In this document: positions 6,066 through 10,787 of the stretch, in pieces | Numbering within the stretch: position 1 is the stretch's first letter | Layout of the letters: the number at the start of each line of letters is the position of its first letter | DNA from: JBKHXF01 sp046566145 | GTDB lineage: Bacteria; Actinomycetota; Nitriliruptoria; Nitriliruptorales; Nitriliruptoraceae | DNA: 10,787 nucleotides | Assembly (NCBI GenBank): GCA_046566145.1 | Contig: JBKHXF010000005.1 | Location: forward strand, 1 to 10,787 | Direction: 5' to 3' | The notes under the pieces: model-generated | What the model was told of the DNA's origin: nothing | The model's database searches: none | Seen by the model: only the letters and a program-made list of their open reading frames with translations | Position numbers and translations under genes: made by a program

Positions 6066-7094
6066 TCAGCCCGCCGTGACGCGGGCGACCCAGGCGTCCG
6101 GTGCGTCGATCTCCTCGACGGTCGGGAGGTTCCCGGGGGCGTCCCAGGCGCGGTTGAGCGTCGCGACGCCCCCGCGGTCCACCACCGCGCGGACGAACGC
6201 CTCCCCGTGGGCGTACTGCCGGCGCTTGAGCTCGAGGCCGGCCACGGCGGTCAGGACCCTGGTGGTGACGTCCTCGCGGCGGCTCGCGAGCGCGTCGCGC
6301 ACCGCGTCGGGGTCGTCCACGACGTCGCCGCCGCCGGTGAACATCGCCGCGTTGCCGTGCCCCTCGAGCAGGCTCATCAGGCCCTGCGCCTCCGCGACGA
6401 CCTCGGCCTGCTCGGGGGTCAGCACCGACTCGACGATGGGCTGCACGCTGCCGGTCTCGCGGGCGCGCGCGACGGCCTCCGGCAGCCGCCCGGCGGCGTC
6501 GAGGAGCGCGCCGGGGTCGACCCGGGCGTGCTCCAGGTAGCGGGTGAGCAGACCGCGGAGGTGGTCGCCGAGCCACCCGACCGCGTCGAACTGCAGCCGG
6601 TGCACGACCTCGTGCAGCAGCACCGTGCGTCGGATGTCCCCCGCGAGCCCGCCGTGCTCGTCGGCGAGGTCGAGCAGGTTCGGGCCGACCACGACGAGCC
6701 GTCCGGAGCCGGGACCTGCCAGCGGGAGCACGAACTGTCCCAGCACCTTGGTCGACAGCAGCCCGAACAGCGCGCCGAGCTGGACGCCCAGGACGCGCGC
6801 CGCGACCCGACGGTCGCCTCGGAGCTTCTCGGCGAGCGGGTCGAACGCCCCGTCGAGCACCGCGAGGTTCGCCCGGACCCACCCGACCCGCCCGAGGACG
6901 GTGCAGGTGGTCGCCGGGAGGTCCGCACCGAGGCCGGACCACCGCCGGGCGGCGGCGTCGATGGCCGGCAGGTCGGCGAGGACGTCGGCCCGCAGCCGTG
7001 CGACCTCCGCGGGGTCGGTCCGCCGGGTCGGGGCGACGAGTCGGGCGGTCGCGAGCGCGATGCGCCGGTCGAGCAGCGGCGTCGCCGCGCTCAC
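6066..7094 (-). CDS. DUF2342-family zinc-dependent metalloprotease-like protein ('coenzyme F420 biosynthesis associated')
   Basis: A 342-residue zincin. The motif LLHEVVHRLQF places H161, E162 and H165 in a classical HExxH helix, and EAQGLMSLLEGHGNAAMF about 80 residues later supplies E244 as likely third zinc ligand, as in the DUF2342 family. There is no signal peptide or clear membrane helix, so it looks cytosolic. The family is found in actinobacteria, often beside tilS and hpt and, by name, associated with F420-using genomes; its substrate is unknown. The reading frame stays open upstream to 7388, but that extension overlaps the 105-residue membrane protein gene and has non-coding composition. 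The GTG at 7094, 22 bases past that gene's stop, is therefore the reasonable start, although no good Shine-Dalgarno precedes it. Four bases separate it from tilS. Confidence 0.88.
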   Translation of the reverse strand: MSAATPLLDRRIALATARLVAPTRRTDPAEVARLRADVLADLPAIDAAARRWSGLGADLPATTCTVLGRVGWVRANLAVLDGAFDPLAEKLRGDRRVAARVLGVQLGALFGLLSTKVLGQFVLPLAGPGSGRLVVVGPNLLDLADEHGGLAGDIRRTVLLHEVVHRLQFDAVGWLGDHLRGLLTRYLEHARVDPGALLDAAGRLPEAVARARETGSVQPIVESVLTPEQAEVVAEAQGLMSLLEGHGNAAMFTGGGDVVDDPDAVRDALASRREDVTTRVLTAVAGLELKRRQYAHGEAFVRAVVDRGGVATLNRAWDAPGNLPTVEEIDAPDAWVARVTAG

Positions 7095-7116
7095 GAGGGG
7101 GTGCCGGCCCGGCGGG

Positions 7117-7434
7117 TCACCTGGTGCCGGCGCGCTGCTTGGGGCGGACCACCAGCAGCCAGTAGAGGCCGCCGAGCGCGCCGGCGCCGAGGAAGATGAG
7201 GACGAGCAGGCCGACGGCCGCGCCCCACAGGAAGTTGGCCTCGTAGTCCGCGGGGGCGAAGTCGTTGTCGAGGTTCGGGTCGGGTCCGGGGTTCTCGCCG
7301 ATCTCCTCGACGGCGAGGACGATCGCGGCCGACTCGACCTCGGGCTCCGGAGCCGCCACGGCGGCGGTCGCCGGCAGCAGGACGGCAACGACGAGCAGCG
7401 CGGGCAGCAGGATCCCGGCCAGACGGCGACGCAT
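7117..7434 (-). CDS. Exported single-pass membrane protein of unknown function (105 aa)
   Basis: No family recognised. The product starts with a clear signal peptide (MRRR, hydrophobic core, likely cleavage after AVAA near residue 28). An acidic extracytoplasmic segment of about 40 residues, rich in Asp, Glu, Pro and Asn, follows, then a strong glycine/leucine membrane helix at about 70-95 and a short basic tail RPKQRAGTR that should face the cytoplasm (type I topology). ATG at 7434 is preceded by GAGGAA with six bases of spacing. It is the first gene of the minus-strand cluster running into the zincin, tilS and hpt, so it may be co-expressed with them. The gene is real by codon composition and ribosome site; its role is open. 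Confidence 0.75.
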   Translation of the reverse strand: MRRRLAGILLPALLVVAVLLPATAAVAAPEPEVESAAIVLAVEEIGENPGPDPNLDNDFAPADYEANFLWGAAVGLLVLIFLGAGALGGLYWLLVVRPKQRAGTR

Positions 7435-7474
7435 GGGGGTTCCTCGAGGAGGTGGGGAGTGGATGCGGGCGCCG

Positions 7475-7480
7475 AGCCTA
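7475..7480 (-). promoter_or_regulatory. Candidate -10 box for the 105-aa gene / tilS-hpt cluster
   Basis: On the minus strand TAGGCT lies about 40 bases before the ATG at 7434, giving a leader of roughly 30 bases. TAGGCT-like boxes are frequent in high-GC actinobacteria. No convincing -35 is present: TTCCCG is 19 bases upstream. A 12-base palindrome TCCCGCGCGGGA (7488-7499) lies in the spacer and could be an operator or the end of the preceding transcript. Weak, position-based call. Confidence 0.3.
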
Positions 7481-7532
7481 TCCGACCTCCCGCGCGGGAC
7501 GGGAACCGCGCCGGCGGGTCGTCCGCGGCCGA

Positions 7533-8624
7533 TCAGCGCTGGCGCGCCTCGGTGTCGTCGACGCTCGCGCTGGCCCCGACGTCTCCCTGCGAGGGGGACG
7601 CGGCGCCGCCCGTGAGGCCGCCCTCGGGGAGGTCGACGCCGCTGCCGCCGGCCGGCGGGGTCGTGCCGCCGGCGCCGCCGCCGGTGGCACCCGTGTCGCT
7701 CTGGTCCCCGACCCGCGTGGCCTCATCCGTGCCCCCGCCGTCGCTCCCGGCCGGTGTGCGCGGTTCGCCCGAGCTGTCCGTTCCTGCGCCCGCTTCGGGG
7801 TCGTCGGCCGCGGCCGCCTGCTCGTCGGCGCGGCGGGTGACCTCCTCGATGGCCCCGGACACCGTCTCCACGACGGGGCCGACGATCGCGTCGACCAGGC
7901 CCGGGTCCGCGGGCGCCGGCGCCGGCACGTCCGGGCGGGTCTGCAGCGCGACGAGCCGTCGCCACTCGGTGGTGATGGTCGGGTCGTCGGTGGGTTCGGC
8001 CGCCAGGGCGGCGAGCAGCGACTCGCCGGCGCGTTCCGCCGCGTGCGCGAGACCGCCGGCGGCGACGTCGTCCGTGGCCTCGCCGGCGGGCAGCGCGTCG
8101 ACCTCGCCGGCAGAGCGCACCTCACCGTCGGAGGGGGGCTCGGCGACGGTCGACAGGCCAAGCAACGCGAGCGCGACGAGCACGCTCGCGACCAGGGCGG
8201 GGGCGCGGTCGGGGCGGGCACCGTGCCGGTCGGGCGCGGCGCTGGACCAGGCGGGCTCGGAGGGGGTGGGGAGCGTGGGAACGCCGGGATCCGGCCGTTC
8301 CGCGGCGTCCGCGCCCATCCGCTCGTCGTGCCGGAGCAGGGCCAGCGTCGGCGCGAGCACCTGCTCGGCCTCGTGCTCGACCTTCGCCGCCGCGGCCGCC
8401 TCGGCGAGCCGGTCCTGGAAGCGGGCCAGCAGCACGTGCTGCTCGGCGAGCACCTCGGCCGCGGCCTCGGGCTGGCCCGCGAGGAGGAACGCGTCGGAGC
8501 GCAGGACCGCCTCGTGCAGGCGGACCCGCAGGTCGGCGACCTCGCGGGTCACCTCGGTCGACAGGCGCGACGACGCGTGCGACGACGGGCGGGCGTGCCC
8601 GATGCGCTCGGCGTGTCGGTCCAT
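7533..8624 (-). CDS. Single-pass membrane protein with cytoplasmic helical domain and long disordered exterior (363 aa, unknown function)
   Basis: No family is recognised. Residues 21-105 are predicted long helices rich in Ala, Glu, Leu and Arg, coiled-coil-like, on the cytoplasmic side. One membrane helix lies at about 142-160 (APALVASVLVALALLGLSTV). Outside follow a small helical segment (about 185-265) and then about 95 residues of Gly/Asp/Ser/Thr/Pro-rich disordered tail. The layout recalls anti-sigma or regulatory membrane proteins, but no zinc-binding HxxxCxxC motif and no adjacent sigma gene is present, so I assign no function. The frame is open to 8864, but codons upstream of the ATG at 8624 lose the G/C third-position bias (AGA, GCA), which sets the start. 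Its ribosome site is poor: AAGG directly abuts the ATG. It is divergent from the membrane serine protease gene. Confidence 0.7.
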   Translation of the reverse strand: MDRHAERIGHARPSSHASSRLSTEVTREVADLRVRLHEAVLRSDAFLLAGQPEAAAEVLAEQHVLLARFQDRLAEAAAAAKVEHEAEQVLAPTLALLRHDERMGADAAERPDPGVPTLPTPSEPAWSSAAPDRHGARPDRAPALVASVLVALALLGLSTVAEPPSDGEVRSAGEVDALPAGEATDDVAAGGLAHAAERAGESLLAALAAEPTDDPTITTEWRRLVALQTRPDVPAPAPADPGLVDAIVGPVVETVSGAIEEVTRRADEQAAAADDPEAGAGTDSSGEPRTPAGSDGGGTDEATRVGDQSDTGATGGGAGGTTPPAGGSGVDLPEGGLTGGAASPSQGDVGASASVDDTEARQR

Positions 8625-8919
8625 CCTTGCGGCCTGTCTCGTCGATCGCCCCGGCGACGGGCGGTGGCGGGCGGTTCCCGCTGCGTGAAGGCTTCCACGC
8701 GGACCGTACGGGTTCCTGCCCTCCCCACCGTGCAGGTGGCCCGTGGCCCTGTGGACCGGGTGCGACCGGACGGGGGTGTGCGGTGGGCGAGCGGACGCTG
8801 CGTCCGAGCGGCTCCACCCCGGGAACGGGCGGGCCCCGACCGGCGTTCGAGCCGACGCCGCCACCGCGGCGCCGGACCGTGCACCCTGCGGCGGCGCCCC
8901 CCGACCGACCAGGCCCGCC
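8625..8919. other. Divergent intergenic spacer between the 363-aa gene and the serine protease gene
   Basis: These 295 bases must hold the promoters of both diverging genes. I see no consensus -35/-10 pair on either strand. The only clear structure is a short hairpin, CGGACG (8792-8797) with CGTCCG (8801-8806). Open frames crossing the spacer on both strands lack the codon bias of real genes here. Confidence 0.5.
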
Positions 8920-9732
8920 GTGATCGACGACCTCGACCCGCCCCACCACGACGACCCCGACGCGCCCGTCTCCCCCGGCGAGCGCGCCGGCGGCGACGCG
9001 GGGGGGCCGCCGGGCCGCGACCCCGACGACCTCGACGGCTACGAGACGTCGATGACCCGCCTCGTGTCGCGCGGGATGCGCTGGGTCGCGGCGCTCGTCG
9101 CGCTGCTGCTGCTCGTCCCCGCCGGCGGCTGGATCGTCGACGAGCTGCGCTTCCGCTCCAGCGGCCGTGCGGTCGAGGAGGCCGCCGGCGGCGCGCTCGC
9201 CGACTCGGTGTTCCTCGTCCGCAGCCTCGGCTGCGCCGGCAGCGCGGGCAGCGGGTCGGCGTTCGTCCTCGACGTCGGCGACGGGCCGGTTGTCGTCACC
9301 AACCGCCACGTGGTCGAGGGTGCGGCGAGCGTCGGGCTGCGGACCCTCGACGGGCGCGACGCGGTCCGGGTCACCGGGGTCCGGCTGGCCCCGACCGTGG
9401 ACGTCGCGGTCCTGACCGTCGACGACCCCGACGCGCTGCCGCCGGCGCTGCGGATCGGGCCCACCGTCGGCGTGGGCGACACGGTCCGCATCGTCGGCTT
9501 CCCCGCGGCCGTGCCCTACACGACGTCCGGGACGGTCGTCGACGACCAGCAGGGGCCGCTGCTGCTCGACGCGCGGGTCGACCCGGGCGCGTCCGGCTCA
9601 CCGGTCGTCGACGGGCAGGACCGCGTGGTCGCCCAGGTGTTCGCCCGCACGGACGAGGGCCTCGGCGTGGCGACGCCGGCGGCCGCGGTCCGGGCCGGCG
9701 TGCGCGCCGCGGAGGAGCCTCCACCCTGCTGA
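8920..9732 (+). CDS. Membrane-tethered trypsin-like serine protease (S1C/Trypsin_2 type, 270 aa)
   Basis: An N-terminal acidic, disordered cytoplasmic stretch (about 1-44) is followed by basic residues and one membrane helix at about 55-73, then an extracytoplasmic chymotrypsin-fold protease of about 190 residues. The triad is visible: H130 in TNRHVV, D161 in VDVAVL, and S225 in PGASGSPVVD, where the oxyanion-hole region is intact. G-F-P near VRIVGFPAAVPYTTSG is also typical of HtrA-like proteases. No PDZ domain follows, so this is a minimal surface protease rather than DegP or HtrA. Two extracytoplasmic cysteines occur, one at the end of the signal-anchor proximal region and one at the C-terminus. 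I chose GTG at 8920: from here nearly every codon ends in G or C, whereas the frame upstream to the ATG at 8743 does not look coding. ATG at 9052 is the fallback. Substrate unknown; probably envelope stress or surface-protein processing. Confidence 0.85.
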   Translation: MIDDLDPPHHDDPDAPVSPGERAGGDAGGPPGRDPDDLDGYETSMTRLVSRGMRWVAALVALLLLVPAGGWIVDELRFRSSGRAVEEAAGGALADSVFLVRSLGCAGSAGSGSAFVLDVGDGPVVVTNRHVVEGAASVGLRTLDGRDAVRVTGVRLAPTVDVAVLTVDDPDALPPALRIGPTVGVGDTVRIVGFPAAVPYTTSGTVVDDQQGPLLLDARVDPGASGSPVVDGQDRVVAQVFARTDEGLGVATPAAAVRAGVRAAEEPPPC

Positions 9733-9746
9733 GCCGGTCGCCCGTC

Positions 9747-9765
9747 CGACGCCGCTCAGGCGTCG
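9747..9765. terminator. Hairpin between convergent genes (possible bidirectional terminator)
   Basis: CGACGCC (9747-9753) and GGCGTCG (9759-9765) form a perfect 7-bp stem with a five-base loop. It lies between the stop at 9732 of the plus-strand serine protease and the last codons of the minus-strand gene ending at 9756, whose stop falls in the loop. There is no T-run on either side. The position fits shared termination. Confidence 0.4.
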
Positions 9766-10586
9766 AGGGCCACCTCGCCGAGGGCGACGTCGCCGTGCGA
9801 CGCGTCCGCCGGCGCGGTCACGAACGCCCACAGCAGGCTGGCGAGCGCCGTGTCCCCCAGGTCCGTCTCCGTCGCCCGCTCCTCGCCGTCGAGGACGAGT
9901 CGACGCGTGACCGTCCAGGCGGCCGGCGACCCGTCCGCGTCGATCACGCCGCTGACGGCGCGACGCACCTCGAGGGTCCGGGCGGCCGCCGGCGCCTCGC
10001 CGGCGCCGAGCGTCACGTGCAGGAGCCGCAGCGCCTCCACCCCGTCCTCGTCGAGCAGCGCCGGCACGAGCCCGACCACCTGCGAACCACGGTGCAGGGC
10101 CAGCAGGTGGATGCCGTCGCCGTCGACGTCGTCGCTCACGACCCGCTCGTCGTCGAGCCGGAACAGCCCGAGCACGGTCGCGCCGGCGGGCTCGACCGTC
10201 ACGGTCGTGCGCGCGACGGCCGCGGACCGCATCGACACCGCGAGCGCCCGCAGGCCGCGAGCGCCGAGCTCGTCGGGACGGGCCGGGTCGAGCTCGAGCT
10301 CCCCCGTCACCCGGAGGGTGTGCAGGACGGCGGTGAGGGCCGCGTCACGGGCCGGCGGGTCGAGCCGACCGAGCCGCGGCGCATCGAGGAGTGGGTCGGG
10401 GTCGGCGTCCGGTTCGGGCCCGAGCAGGTGGAGCTCCTCGTCGGTGAGCTCGCACAGCACGACGGCACCGCGGCTGGCGGCCGCGTCGAGGAGATCGGCG
10501 TCGAGCCGGCCGTCCGTGCCGAGGCACGCCCGGACGTCCGTGAGCTCGCCCATCGCGTCCCGGACCTCACCCCGCGCCTCAGCCAC
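9756..10586 (-). CDS. Conserved-looking protein of unknown function (276 aa)
   Basis: No family recognised. The product is soluble, acidic, without signal peptide or membrane helix. It opens with a helical region (about 1-55) and an Asp/Pro-rich connector (PEPDADPDP). The second half is a predicted beta-rich fold with alternating hydrophobic strands (TTVTVEPAGATVLGLFRLDD, then GIHLLALHRGSQVVGLVPALL) and ends in TALASLLWAFVTAP. Third-position GC is strong throughout. The GTG at 10586 overlaps the stop of the upstream gene by eight bases (GTGGCTGA), with AGG just ahead, so the two are translationally coupled; ATG at 10553 is an alternative. The tight coupling suggests a joint role with the partial upstream product. 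A resemblance in size and layout to type VII secretion accessory proteins (EspG-like) crossed my mind but has no motif support. Confidence 0.6.
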   Translation of the reverse strand: MAEARGEVRDAMGELTDVRACLGTDGRLDADLLDAAASRGAVVLCELTDEELHLLGPEPDADPDPLLDAPRLGRLDPPARDAALTAVLHTLRVTGELELDPARPDELGARGLRALAVSMRSAAVARTTVTVEPAGATVLGLFRLDDERVVSDDVDGDGIHLLALHRGSQVVGLVPALLDEDGVEALRLLHVTLGAGEAPAAARTLEVRRAVSGVIDADGSPAAWTVTRRLVLDGEERATETDLGDTALASLLWAFVTAPADASHGDVALGEVALDA

Positions 10587-10787
10587 GGCCTGCCCCCGCC
10601 CGCAACCGCTCCACCGCCGCCACCAGCTCCTCCGGCCGCCCCGACCCCAGCACCCACACCACCCGCCCCGCACGCTCCGGACGGCCCCACACCTCGACCT
10701 CCACCGGCACGTCCGACGCCCGCGACCCCGTCGCCCCGTACGTCTGCAACGGCGACCGCCACGCCGCCGACGGCGACCACCCCGCCC
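10579..10787 (-). CDS. Partial C-terminal end of an unidentified protein
   Basis: The last 68 sense codons of a gene entering from the right edge, ending at the TGA 10581-10579. The tail contains WSPSAAWRSPLQTYG, then alternating charged/hydrophobic VPVEVEVWG and RVVWVLGSG strands, then a short amphipathic helix EELVAAVERLRAG. No family can be assigned from this fragment. It shares an eight-base overlap with the following gene. Codon use is odd: about 58 of 68 codons end in G, whereas neighbouring genes mix C and G endings. The frame was chosen because the other two minus-strand frames give Gly/Arg- or Gly/Val-only sequences. Confidence 0.55.
   Translation of the reverse strand, partial: AGWSPSAAWRSPLQTYGATGSRASDVPVEVEVWGRPERAGRVVWVLGSGRPEELVAAVERLRAGAGRG

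Noticed and set aside
4622..6079. 485-codon open frame on the plus strand
   Set aside because: Antisense shadow of tilS, which has unmistakable PP-loop and C-terminal motifs on the other strand.
7533..8624. Anti-sigma factor
   Set aside because: Topology is similar, but there is no HxxxCxxC zinc motif and no sigma factor gene next to it.
6544..8688. 714-codon open frame on the plus strand
   Set aside because: Crosses three minus-strand genes; low-complexity Ser/Arg/Pro/Ala translation with no domain; a frame shadow.
8743..8919. N-terminal extension of the serine protease back to an ATG
   Set aside because: Codons there lack the G/C third-position pattern that begins sharply at the GTG at 8920, and the translation has no recognisable character.
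8122..9309. 395-codon open frame on the minus strand
   Set aside because: Overlaps the 363-residue gene in another frame and is antisense to the serine protease; Gly/Arg/Ala shadow.

Overview
The window is very GC-rich (roughly 75%). Third codon positions are almost all G or C, GTG starts are common, and Shine-Dalgarno sites are AGG/GAGG type. This points to a high-GC actinomycete. The linkage ftsH / hpt / tilS / DUF2342-type zincin is a familiar actinobacterial neighbourhood. An acidimicrobial or similar deep-branching actinobacterium is my guess from the gene order and the secreted protease families; it is not demonstrated.

Layout. Minus strand: the N-terminal 319 codons of the membrane AAA+ protease FtsH (1-958), whose end lies outside the window. 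Upstream of it is a ~500-base gene-free stretch (959-1466) with several strong inverted repeats. Two of these are hairpins with unrelated stems but an identical 16-base loop repeat. Next come a 64-residue membrane peptide (1467-1661) and a 702-residue secreted, membrane-anchored double zincin (1733-3841), preceded by an AT-rich leader with nested palindromes. A compact minus-strand cluster follows, in transcription order: a 105-residue signal-peptide/TM protein (7434-7117), a DUF2342-type zincin (7094-6066), tilS (6061-4598) and hpt (4544-3981). Behind it lies a 363-residue single-pass protein of unknown function (8624-7533). A 295-base divergent spacer separates that gene from the only plus-strand gene, a membrane-tethered trypsin-like serine protease (8920-9732). 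Converging on the latter are two translationally overlapping genes of unknown function (10586-9756 and a partial gene at 10787-10579).

How they work together. tilS (decoding of AUA codons by lysidine-modified tRNA-Ile), hpt (purine salvage) and ftsH (membrane protein quality control) are housekeeping genes that are often clustered. Around them is an envelope-oriented group: two secreted or membrane-anchored proteases (one zinc, one serine), a cytosolic-looking zincin, and three small or single-pass membrane proteins of unknown role. There are no mobile elements, tRNAs, rRNAs, CRISPR arrays or phage genes. The points most worth following up are the paired identical-loop hairpins upstream of ftsH and the secreted protein that joins an apparently active HExxH zincin to a dead matrixin-like copy.
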